Below, one piece after another: positions 1-5,904 of a DNA stretch of 10,966 nt. Made by a program: the position numbers and the translations under genes. This DNA comes from Paludibacteraceae bacterium (lineage in GTDB: Bacteria > Bacteroidota > Bacteroidia > Bacteroidales > Paludibacteraceae): positions 1-10,966 of the forward strand of contig JAGCZK010000035.1 of the NCBI GenBank assembly GCA_017960065.1. The letters are read 5' to 3'. A model generated the notes under the pieces. It ran no database searches and was not told the DNA's origin. It was given only the letters and a program-made list of their open reading frames with translations. How positions within the stretch are numbered: the first letter of the stretch is position 1; each line of letters starts with the position of its first letter.

Positions 1-150
1 CACCTGCCACGAATCGTCGGTACTGCCGTCGTTCACAAAGATAATCTCGTACGAATAGCCTTCGGCATCGGCCACACGCTTGATCCAGGCGTGCAGTTCC
101 GGAAGCGATTCGGCTTCGTTATACAACGGGATGACTACGGATAAATTCAT
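1..150 (-). CDS. Family 2 glycosyltransferase, N-terminal part (cut by window edge)
   Basis: Only the first 50 codons are present; the gene continues past base 1. Reverse translation begins MNLSVVIPLYNEAESLPEL and reaches IIFVNDGSTDDSW. This is the start of a GT-A fold: the first beta strand ending in P-x-YNE, then the VNDGSTDDS nucleotide-sugar-binding motif (residues about 39-48). Family knowledge places such proteins among dolichyl/polyprenyl-phosphate mannosyl- or glucosyltransferases, which load a sugar onto a lipid carrier at the cytoplasmic face of the inner membrane. The exact substrate cannot be read from the N-terminus. The ATG lies one base after the stop codon of the DUF4199 gene, so the two are almost certainly co-transcribed and translationally coupled. 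Family assignment is firm; the specific activity is inference. Confidence 0.9.
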   Translation of the reverse strand, partial: MNLSVVIPLYNEAESLPELHAWIKRVADAEGYSYEIIFVNDGSTDDSWQV

Positions 151-151
151 C

Positions 152-697
152 TTATTTTGAGGATTTTACATGTTCTAAAAAACGGCCGGCGGCAGCCACG
201 AGGAGCCCCCACAGCACACCGGCGAAAATCAGCAGCCAGGCACTCGAAAAACCGATTTCGACCCCGGTGGGCGCCTGCAAACGCAACTGCGTGGCCAGCT
301 CGTCGTACCCGGCGGTCGGGTTGAGCGTGTGCAACTGTCCGAGCGATTCGATGGCCTGACGCGTCATTTCGCCGATAAATTCGGGATTCAGGTACTTGAA
401 GTACGCAATCTGCAACGGCACGAACAGCAAGGTGGTGAAAAACACGATGTAAACGACCAGCAGAAACGACAGGCCGAAACTCATGGGTTCGGGCTGCAGG
501 TCGCTGCGTACCGTCAGCCACAGTACAAACAGGAACACCGGGGCCAGCAGCAACAGCACCAGCGACAAGGCCGAACACCACACCGAGTGCAATCCGTTGA
601 CAGTCAGCAAAAACTGCACCACAATATAGGCGGCAAACCACAGGCCGTGCTGCATGGCGCACTGACGGATATACTGGCGTTTTTCGATAGAGTCCAT
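152..697 (-). CDS. DUF4199 family integral membrane protein
   Basis: This 181-residue protein has four strongly hydrophobic segments at about residues 17-34, 42-63, 72-97 and 147-170. Between segments 3 and 4 is a polar stretch with alternating charged and hydrophobic residues. That layout, the length and the position directly before a family 2 glycosyltransferase match the DUF4199 family common in Bacteroidota, whose function is unknown. I chose the ATG at 697 (MDSIEKRQ) rather than the in-frame upstream start at 787, because a good minus-strand promoter (757-787) lies inside that extension and the extra 30 residues are arginine-rich and not membrane-like. The one-base gap to the glycosyltransferase suggests a role beside lipid-linked sugar transfer in the inner membrane, but that rests on context only. 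Confidence 0.8.
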   Translation of the reverse strand: MDSIEKRQYIRQCAMQHGLWFAAYIVVQFLLTVNGLHSVWCSALSLVLLLLAPVFLFVLWLTVRSDLQPEPMSFGLSFLLVVYIVFFTTLLFVPLQIAYFKYLNPEFIGEMTRQAIESLGQLHTLNPTAGYDELATQLRLQAPTGVEIGFSSAWLLIFAGVLWGLLVAAAGRFLEHVKSSK

Positions 698-756
698 ACT
701 GATTCGGATAGTTCGCCCAAAGCGAAACGCGGCCACAGCTTGCCTGAACCGCCTCA

Positions 757-787
757 CAAAATTACGATTTTTGGGGGAGTTGACCAA
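757..787 (-). promoter_or_regulatory. Promoter of the DUF4199-glycosyltransferase unit
   Basis: On the minus strand TAATTTTG (764 to 757) matches the Bacteroidetes -7 consensus TAnnTTTG. A TTG (787 to 785) lies exactly 20 bases upstream as the -33 element. Transcription would start near 750, giving a leader of about 50 bases before the ATG at 697. It faces away from the SRP RNA promoter, with the two -33 elements about 17 bases apart. Confidence 0.65.
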
Positions 788-804
788 GTATTTTGATTTT
801 TTTA

Positions 805-835
805 TTGCTTAATTCAGGAAAAATCCCTACCTTTG
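805..835 (+). promoter_or_regulatory. Promoter of the SRP RNA gene
   Basis: TTG at 805-807, a 20-base gap, then TACCTTTG at 828-835 fit the Bacteroidetes -33/-7 consensus (TAnnTTTG). The start expected about six bases after the box falls at about 841, which is exactly where the 5' strand of the SRP RNA closing helix begins. The fit between promoter and RNA end supports both calls. Confidence 0.75.
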
Positions 836-840
836 CGCTT

Positions 841-943
841 GGAAAGGTCCTACACGACCAGCTCCCTTCGAATCCCCCAGGGCTTGACCGCAGCAAGGGT
901 AGTTGGTTGAGCGGTGCGATGTAGTCAGCCTTTCCTTTTTTTT
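841..943 (+). ncRNA. ffs: Bacterial small signal recognition particle RNA (4.5S RNA)
   Basis: This is the RNA scaffold that binds Ffh and directs ribosomes translating membrane proteins to FtsY. It folds as one long hairpin: GGAAAGG (841-847) pairs with CCTTTCC (929-935), CTACA (850-854) with TGTAG (920-924), ACC (857-859) with GGT (913-915) and GCTC (861-864) with GAGC (909-912). The Ffh-binding core is recognisable as CCCCCAGG (874-881) facing AGCAAGGGTA (892-901), which matches the conserved internal loop of bacterial small SRP RNAs. The tip between them, GCTTGACCGC (882-891), has the usual 10-base length but not the usual GGAA tetraloop; two G-C pairs would close a UUGACC loop. A T8 run follows the helix. 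The length of about 100 bases is normal. No protein in this stretch is credible. Confidence 0.9.
929..943 (+). terminator. 3' end and U-tract of the SRP RNA
   Basis: CCTTTCC (929-935), the 3' strand of the SRP RNA closing helix, is followed directly by eight T residues (936-943), so the mature helix and U-tract can act as the intrinsic terminator. Only 23 bases separate the T run from the bactofilin start, and I see no TAnnTTTG box in that gap. Confidence 0.55.
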
Positions 944-966
944 ACACGATAACCAAACAATCAAAT

Positions 967-1338
967 ATGGCAAAGCAGATGGAAACTCATAACGGCCAGA
1001 CCAACATCGTTGCCGCAGGCACCACTATCAAAGGAGACATCACCACTTCGGGCGACCTTCGCCTCGACGGGTTTATTGAAGGAACCATCGATTCGACGGC
1101 CCGTCTGGTCATCGGCAACCAAGGCGTCTTTACCGGCGACGTGGTCGCCGAAAACGTGGATGTCATGGGTACGGTTACCGGCAACATCGAAGCCAAGGAC
1201 ACCCTGCTGATCAAGGCCGACGGAAAAGTGACCGGCGACATCAAGACCAACACGCTGATCATTGAGCAACACGCCGTGTTCAACGGCAGCTGCAGCATGG
1301 GCCACAAACCCGAGGCTGCTCCCGAAAAGAAAAAATAA
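967..1338 (+). CDS. Bactofilin (polymer-forming cytoskeletal protein)
   Basis: This 123-residue protein carries the bactofilin domain (formerly DUF583) at about residues 15-108. It consists of short repeating beta turns built on G-x-[IV] steps, for example TTIKGDITTSGDLRLDG, GTIDSTARLVIG, GVFTGDVVAENVDVMG and GKVTGDIKTNTLIIE, as expected for the right-handed beta-helix of bactofilins. The short flanks are polar: the N-terminal MAKQMETHNG and a lysine-rich tail ending EKKK. Both are typical of the disordered ends in this family. Bactofilins polymerise without nucleotide into filaments on the inner face of the membrane and place cell-wall enzymes or shape determinants. No peptidoglycan peptidase partner lies beside it here. 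It starts 23 bases after the SRP RNA T-run and is followed, almost without a gap, by a metallophosphoesterase. Confidence 0.95.
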   Translation: MAKQMETHNGQTNIVAAGTTIKGDITTSGDLRLDGFIEGTIDSTARLVIGNQGVFTGDVVAENVDVMGTVTGNIEAKDTLLIKADGKVTGDIKTNTLIIEQHAVFNGSCSMGHKPEAAPEKKK

Positions 1339-1349
1339 ATTCCACCGCC

Positions 1350-1850
1350 ATTACCACCATCGGAGTTTTATCGGACACGCACGGCTACTGGGACGACCGG
1401 TATCTGGAGTTTTTTGCGCCCTGCGATGAAGTATGGCATGCCGGCGACATCGGCTCCGCCGATGTCTTGTTGCGCTTGCGCAACAACAAACCGACCGTAC
1501 GGGCGGTTTACGGCAATGCCGATGGCTACGACGTGCGCAACCTCACGCACAGCAGCCTGCTCTTCGACGTGGAAAAGGTGCGCGTCTATCTCACCCACAT
1601 CGGAGGCTATCCGGGCAAATACGCGCCGGGCGTGCAGCGCTGCCTGTTCGAAAACCAGGTGAAACTCTTTGTCTGCGGGCACTCGCACATCCTCAAAGTG
1701 ATGAACGACCCGGCCCTCAACCTGCTGCACATCAACCCGGGGGCCGCCGGCCGGCAGGGCTTCCAACTCGTCCGCACCCTGGTCCGTTTCCAAATCGACG
1801 GCGAGCGCATCACCAACTTCGAGATGCTCGAAATTCCGCTGAACGAATAA
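1350..1850 (+). CDS. YfcE/MJ0936-type metallophosphoesterase with a non-ATG start
   Basis: The 166-residue product has all motifs of calcineurin-like phosphoesterases of the YfcE group: GVLSDTH (D9, H11), WHAGDIG (D33), YGNADG (N56), LTHIGGYPG (H83) and CGHSHI (H111, H113), followed by LHINPGAAG. These residues bind two divalent metals and cleave phosphodiesters or phosphomonoesters in the cytosol; the natural substrate is unclear. The reading frame has no ATG, GTG or TTG before the DTH motif. I place the start at ATT 1350 because it yields (M)TTIGVLSDTHG, the usual N-terminus for the family, 11 bases after the bactofilin stop. An ATA at 1335 overlapping that stop as ATAA is the alternative. 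The first ATG, at 1467, would remove D9, H11 and D33 and cannot give an active enzyme. It is probably co-transcribed with the bactofilin gene. Confidence 0.88.
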   Translation: MTTIGVLSDTHGYWDDRYLEFFAPCDEVWHAGDIGSADVLLRLRNNKPTVRAVYGNADGYDVRNLTHSSLLFDVEKVRVYLTHIGGYPGKYAPGVQRCLFENQVKLFVCGHSHILKVMNDPALNLLHINPGAAGRQGFQLVRTLVRFQIDGERITNFEMLEIPLNE

Positions 1851-1878
1851 CGCCACTACATCAACACCTCACTTTATA

Positions 1879-1890
1879 GGACAGCTGTCC
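1879..1890 (+). promoter_or_regulatory. 12-bp perfect palindrome upstream of the GxGYxYP gene
   Basis: GGACAGCTGTCC reads identically on both strands. It lies 20 bases upstream of the -33 element of the following gene, a position suitable for an activator or repressor dimer. It has no loop and no T-run, so it is a poor terminator for the phosphoesterase gene. One such palindrome per few kilobases is expected by chance, so the call is tentative. Confidence 0.3.
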
Positions 1891-1910
1891 ACTTATTTGC
1901 CTGCAACTGT

Positions 1911-1940
1911 TTTGCACCTTATTTCTTTTATTTAATTTTG
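1911..1940 (+). promoter_or_regulatory. Promoter of the secreted GxGYxYP protein gene
   Basis: TTTG at 1911-1914 and TAATTTTG at 1933-1940 match the Bacteroidetes -33 and -7 elements, with a gap of 18 bases, slightly short. Transcription would begin near 1946, leaving a leader of about 25 bases before the ATG at 1970. The rest of the 119-base gap after the phosphoesterase holds the palindrome at 1879-1890 and nothing else I recognise. Confidence 0.65.
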
Positions 1941-1969
1941 AAGCACTAAACAAACAATTCTGTTGTCAA

Positions 1970-4942
1970 ATGCTTAAAACCACATCCTTCCGACATGCGC
2001 TATCTGTTATAGCACTGTTTGCGACATGCTTTTCCGCCCACGCGCTCAACTGGCCACAAGGACAACTGCTGCCGTCGTTTCCGGCCACTTGCCAAACGCA
2101 AGACCTGATCTATATCAACGGCACCAACACGCCTTACAGCGAGACCTGGCGTTGGGAGGCAGAAGACCTGCCGGGCAACACCGGCCGCAACGTCGAAGGC
2201 GGCCGTCTCTGCCAGACGGGCATCGACCAGGCCAATACCCACATGGTTTACGGCCCTTACTACCGCGGGCTTCCGATGGGCGACTACAAGGTGAAATTCC
2301 GCATAAAAGTGGACAACAACACGGCCAACAACGACAAAATCGTCACAGTCGATGTGCGCGACAACACCAACGGCAATGTCTTGGCCTCGGCCGACATCAA
2401 ACGGCAGGATTTCGAAACAGCCGGCACATACTGCACCTTTACTTACGATTTCACCCTCAATTACGAAAACCACGATATTGAGACACGGGTCTATTGGTAT
2501 GGAGCCTCTTACACGATGGTCGATTGGATTGAGATTGAATCCAACAACGATGCGCCCGAGCAATACCTGTTTGCCTCGCTCAAAGGCCTGGTCAACCGCA
2601 AGCAGCCGCGCATCTTCTCGTACGAAGGCGACGCTTTCGCCGAAGGCCCCTACACCTGGCTCAACTCGCTCAAACTCAAGTATGTGGAGCACAAAGAAAA
2701 CCGTTGGGAAGTGCTCGACAAATACCTGTCCGAGGTCAGCGGCCTGGTGGTTTACGACCCCAGTCAGATTCATTCCGTCAACATCGCCACCGTCATTTCC
2801 AGCCAGAAAAACGCGCTGATCTGCGCCCCCACCTTGGTCAAAAAGCTGACCTCGGCGCCCTACAACCTGCCCGTTTTGACCGACCTGCGCGGACGATACT
2901 TGGACAAGATGGCGGTCTATAACGACTTGTACAACAACTATTGGTCGGGGCTAGACAAACGCGCCATGATCGGCATCAGCCCGCAAGGGCAAAAGGCCGC
3001 GGTGCGCGAGTATGCCGTAGCCACCGGGTTGGGCGTGGTTTGGCTCGACCCCAAGGTAAGCGAAGAAAGCACACTGCTTAACAAGTTCTTGGGCGACATG
3101 CCGCGTGGTGCCTGCTGGCTGGGCTGGTGGCCCGAAGAGGAAGCCGGCGTTAGGCGCGCTTCGGAATATGGCATTGCCACCATTGCCAGCGACTACGCCT
3201 GCAACCTGACGGTACACAGTGGTATGCCCCGCCGCATCAACACCAAAGCGCCGCCGGCCAAGCCCGCGCTTCAGAACAAAATCTACGTGTCGTTTATCTT
3301 GAGCGATGGCGACAACTTGCAATATGTGGAGCACCTGATGCGTAAGTTGTGGAACAACTACCGCCGCGGACAAGTGCCGATGGGCTGGACACTTTCGCCC
3401 GCCATGGTCGATGCCATGCCGGGGGCGCTCAACTTCTACCACCAGTCGGCCACAGACAACGACTGCCTCGTGTCGGGTCCGTCGGGCTACGGCTACTCCT
3501 ACCCCAATTTCTACAACGATCAGGCCGAGCTCACCGACTTTACCCAGCGGACCGAGACCTATAACCGCGAGGCGGGCTTGCGCGTTGTCACGGTATGGAA
3601 TACGATTACGGGCAACATTAGCACCACGGCGGGCGAAAACTACGCCGCCAACTCGCCCACGCTGCTTGGCCTCACGTCGCAAAACACGGGGGGCGGCCTC
3701 ACCATTTTCAGTTCGAAACTGCCCTCCATGGCACTCTCGTGCAACTATTGCACGGGCCAAGAAGCCATGCGCAACCACCTTGCCTCGGCGGCGGCGGGCT
3801 GGAACGGCAACGAGCCCCGGTTCATCATCATTCAGGCGCAGCCTTGGACCGATGTCAAGCCCGAGAACTTCTATAACGTGGCCCAATCGCTCGGCAGCGA
3901 CTACATCGTTGTCCGCCCCGACCACATCTTCCAACTGATTCGCGAGCGCAACGGGCTCAGCACCGACCCTGGCAGCGATTACACCTATCCGAATTACGGA
4001 CTGGTAACCGCGTATGTGGATTGCGACTACAAAGGCTTTCACTGCGGTTTTGGCGTAGGCACGTACACCACGGCCGACCTCAACAATGCCAAAATTAAGA
4101 ACAACAATTTGTCGTCGGTCAAAGTGTCGGAAGGATACAAAGCCGTGCTATACAAAGGCGATAACTGCACGGGCGACTCGCTCGTTGTCACGGCCGACGT
4201 GGCCTGTGTACCGGCCGAGTGGAACGACCAGACAAGCTCCATCCGGGTCAGTCCCAACGGCGAGCGCGGTTTGGATGGGCTTTATTACCTGAAGAACAAA
4301 TTGTCGGACATGTACATGGATGTCAAAGGAGGAACGGGGGCCACCGACCAAGGCATTGCGGTCATTCAGGCGCCCTACTACGGCACCGACAACCAACGGT
4401 GGCAACTGACCGAAATTGCAGACGGCAGTTACACGGTAACGGCGCGCCACAGCGGTTTCGGACTCGATGTTTCGGGCTATTCGTACGAGGCCGGCACGGT
4501 GATTCACCAATGGCCTTATTGGGAAACGCCTAACCAGCGCTTCATTCTGGTCAGCAACGGCGACGGCTATTACCACCTGATTGCCGAGCACACGGGCATG
4601 TACGCACAAACCTCCACCACCACCCTCGACGAGCAACTGCACCAGTGGTGGCAGACCGACAACAACGGGGCGCTGTGGCAATTGCAACCGGTCGATCTGA
4701 CAGGGGTTGCCGAATCCGACGACGCATCAGGCAAGCTCCGGGTGTACCCCAATCCCACCAGCGAATATGTGTATATAAACTATTATGAATCAGCAGGTTT
4801 TGCACTAACCGACTTGGGCGGGCGCCTCCTGATGACCGGCACGCTGACTGCCGGCATCACCCCGCTTGCAGTGGCGAATCTGGCCCCGGGCATTTACCTG
4901 CTCCACACCCCAGGCGGCACCTTCCGCATTGTAAAACGATAA
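1970..4942 (+). CDS. Secreted GxGYxYP putative glycoside hydrolase with beta-gamma-crystallin, ricin-type lectin and T9SS type A domains
   Basis: This 990-residue protein opens with a signal peptide (cleavage likely after SAHA, residue 25). Residues about 45-190 form a beta-rich carbohydrate-binding-like region (WRWEAEDLPGN; a YGPYYRGLPMGDYKV strand pair). The core is a GxGYxYP family protein: LKGLVNRKQPRIF (about 204-216) is typical of its N-terminal domain, LSDGDNLQ (444-451) of the catalytic part, and GYGYSYP (506-512) is the name-giving motif. Residues about 675-762 look like a beta-gamma-crystallin domain with two calcium-type motifs, NNNLSS (711-716) and NDQTSS (752-757). Residues about 767-906 are a ricin-type beta-trefoil with QxW-like repeats (NQRWQL, NQRFIL, LWQLQ). 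Residues about 920-990 are a type A T9SS sorting domain (VYPNPTSEYVYI to the final KR). It is probably exported, then tethered to or released from the cell surface to bind and cut a glycan. The GxGYxYP activity is predicted, not proven, for this family. Strong promoter and terminator frame it as a single-gene unit. Confidence 0.9.
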   Translation: MLKTTSFRHALSVIALFATCFSAHALNWPQGQLLPSFPATCQTQDLIYINGTNTPYSETWRWEAEDLPGNTGRNVEGGRLCQTGIDQANTHMVYGPYYRGLPMGDYKVKFRIKVDNNTANNDKIVTVDVRDNTNGNVLASADIKRQDFETAGTYCTFTYDFTLNYENHDIETRVYWYGASYTMVDWIEIESNNDAPEQYLFASLKGLVNRKQPRIFSYEGDAFAEGPYTWLNSLKLKYVEHKENRWEVLDKYLSEVSGLVVYDPSQIHSVNIATVISSQKNALICAPTLVKKLTSAPYNLPVLTDLRGRYLDKMAVYNDLYNNYWSGLDKRAMIGISPQGQKAAVREYAVATGLGVVWLDPKVSEESTLLNKFLGDMPRGACWLGWWPEEEAGVRRASEYGIATIASDYACNLTVHSGMPRRINTKAPPAKPALQNKIYVSFILSDGDNLQYVEHLMRKLWNNYRRGQVPMGWTLSPAMVDAMPGALNFYHQSATDNDCLVSGPSGYGYSYPNFYNDQAELTDFTQRTETYNREAGLRVVTVWNTITGNISTTAGENYAANSPTLLGLTSQNTGGGLTIFSSKLPSMALSCNYCTGQEAMRNHLASAAAGWNGNEPRFIIIQAQPWTDVKPENFYNVAQSLGSDYIVVRPDHIFQLIRERNGLSTDPGSDYTYPNYGLVTAYVDCDYKGFHCGFGVGTYTTADLNNAKIKNNNLSSVKVSEGYKAVLYKGDNCTGDSLVVTADVACVPAEWNDQTSSIRVSPNGERGLDGLYYLKNKLSDMYMDVKGGTGATDQGIAVIQAPYYGTDNQRWQLTEIADGSYTVTARHSGFGLDVSGYSYEAGTVIHQWPYWETPNQRFILVSNGDGYYHLIAEHTGMYAQTSTTTLDEQLHQWWQTDNNGALWQLQPVDLTGVAESDDASGKLRVYPNPTSEYVYINYYESAGFALTDLGGRLLMTGTLTAGITPLAVANLAPGIYLLHTPGGTFRIVKR

Positions 4943-4965
4943 GACGCAATTCCTCACCCCCAAAA

Positions 4966-5001
4966 AATCCCCGGCACCAAATAAGTGTCGGGGATTTTTT
5001 T
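4966..5001 (+). terminator. Intrinsic terminator after the GxGYxYP protein gene
   Basis: AATCCCCGGCAC (4966-4977) pairs with GTGTCGGGGATT (4985-4996) through 12 pairs with one G-U, around a 7-base loop, and runs into seven T residues (4995-5001). It begins 23 bases after the stop codon. Six A residues at 4962-4967 would let it work in reverse as well. It insulates the toxin-antitoxin promoter that starts ten bases later. Confidence 0.9.
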
Positions 5002-5010
5002 CTACTTTTA

Positions 5011-5042
5011 TTTGTTTTGTAATTACAATGTCATTATATTTG
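5011..5042 (+). promoter_or_regulatory. Toxin-antitoxin promoter
   Basis: TTTG at 5011-5014, a 20-base gap and TATATTTG at 5035-5042 fit the Bacteroidetes -33/-7 consensus exactly. The start would be near 5048, leaving about 16 bases before the antitoxin ATG at 5064. The box also shows why an earlier in-frame ATG at 5028 is not the start. Confidence 0.75.
5017..5028 (+). promoter_or_regulatory. Probable antitoxin operator (12-bp palindrome in the promoter spacer)
   Basis: TTGTAATTACAA is a perfect palindrome placed between the -33 and -7 elements, where a bound repressor would block RNA polymerase. Ribbon-helix-helix antitoxins of the RelB/DinJ group bind palindromes in their own promoters as dimers, often with the toxin as co-repressor. 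The position is seen directly; binding by this antitoxin is inferred. Confidence 0.55.
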
Positions 5043-5063
5043 CAAGTAAAAATACAGAAAACC

Positions 5064-5507
5064 ATGAACCTACTGCAGATACGCATTGACGACACCCTAA
5101 AGAAAGAGGCGGCTAACACGCTTGATCGTATGGGACTTGACTTATCATCGGCCATTCGGCTGTTTCTACGAAAGACGGTAGAAGAACAAAGTATCCCGTT
5201 TGCTATAGAATGCCCCAGACAGACAACGGCAAACACAATCGAAGAGCCTCCAGTTCCTTACGGAATCACCTACACCACTGTAGATGATTATTTGCGCATA
5301 CTCACTCCATTAAGCCCAAACACCAAACTGGCGATTATCGCAAGACTGTCAGAGTCTATGGTTGAGCCCGTAAAGAAAAAGGAATACACCCTAAACGAAG
5401 CGCTGAAAACATTCAGTAAAGACTGGGGTGGCGACGAGGATGCCGAAAGTATCGCACAAAAACTAAGAAAGACTCGGAAAAACCGAAAGAAAAATCTAGA
5501 CTGGTAA
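5064..5507 (+). CDS. RelB/DinJ-like antitoxin with a VapB-like C-terminal extension
   Basis: Residues 1-48 form a ribbon-helix-helix DNA-binding domain of the RelB/DinJ type: an N-terminal strand LLQIRIDD, then KKEAANTLDRMGLDLSSAI and RLFLRKTVEEQSIPF, including the typical GLDLSSAIRLFL turn. DinJ-type antitoxins are usually about 80-100 residues; this one has 147. After a linker (about 49-80) come a helix, LSPNTKLAIIARLSESM (83-99), and a basic tail FSKDWGGDEDAESIAQKLR (117-135) followed by KTRKNRKK. The tail resembles the toxin-wrapping ends of antitoxins paired with PIN-domain toxins (F-x-x-W, then a helix with L-R-x-x-R). The protein should neutralise the toxin encoded one base downstream and repress the shared promoter through the palindrome at 5017-5028. 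Start ATG 5064 is chosen because the upstream ATG at 5028 precedes the -7 box. The gene is clearly more AT-rich than its surroundings, which suggests transfer. Confidence 0.85.
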   Translation: MNLLQIRIDDTLKKEAANTLDRMGLDLSSAIRLFLRKTVEEQSIPFAIECPRQTTANTIEEPPVPYGITYTTVDDYLRILTPLSPNTKLAIIARLSESMVEPVKKKEYTLNEALKTFSKDWGGDEDAESIAQKLRKTRKNRKKNLDW

Positions 5508-5508
5508 C

Positions 5509-5904
5509 ATGAACAAGTTCTTATTAGACACTGATATCTGCATCGCCGTCATCAAAGGACATCCATGCGTAATAGAACATATTTACGACAAAGGACAAGA
5601 ATGCTGCTGTGTTTCAGAAATAACAATTGCGGAGTTATACTATGGTGCAGCCAAATCCGGTAAACAAAATCACTATAGCGATATTCGAAAAATTGAAGAG
5701 TTATTCGACGTACTACCACTCGGATATAGTTTACCTCTTTACGGAAAAATCCGAGCAGAACTTGAATCTCAAGGTAATCGACTGGACAATTTCGATTTGT
5801 TAATTGCGGCTACAGCGCTTCAAGAAAACATCACCTTGGTTACTGGTAACGAAAAACATTTCAACCGCATCCAAGGTCTCAATATTCAAAATTGGATGAA
5901 ATAA
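5509..5904 (+). CDS. vapC: VapC-family PIN-domain toxin (ribonuclease)
   Basis: The 131-residue length and motifs fit VapC toxins: FLLDTDICI with the first acid D7, SEITIAELYYGAAKS with E42, LDNFDLLIAATAL with D93/D96, and LVTGNEKHFNRIQGLNIQNW near the end. The fourth position, usually aspartate after VT, is N114 here, followed by E115. Such toxins are Mg2+-dependent endoribonucleases, and many cut tRNA or 23S rRNA; the target here is unknown. The ATG lies one base after the antitoxin stop (TAAC then ATG), so translation is coupled, and the tight spacing suits a toxin-antitoxin pair. The toxin shares the low GC content of the antitoxin gene. No terminator is visible after it. Confidence 0.92.
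   Translation: MNKFLLDTDICIAVIKGHPCVIEHIYDKGQECCCVSEITIAELYYGAAKSGKQNHYSDIRKIEELFDVLPLGYSLPLYGKIRAELESQGNRLDNFDLLIAATALQENITLVTGNEKHFNRIQGLNIQNWMK

Noticed and set aside
698..787. N-terminal extension of the DUF4199 protein to 211 residues
   Set aside because: The extension covers the TAATTTTG -7 box and is arginine-rich, unlike the rest of the protein.
1467..1850. Phosphoesterase starting at the first ATG (127 residues)
   Set aside because: This start removes the D-x-H and GD metal-binding motifs that are intact in the same frame upstream.
2951..4042. 363-codon open frame on the minus strand inside the GxGYxYP gene
   Set aside because: It is arginine-, valine- and alanine-rich without recognisable motifs and lies entirely opposite a well-supported multidomain gene.
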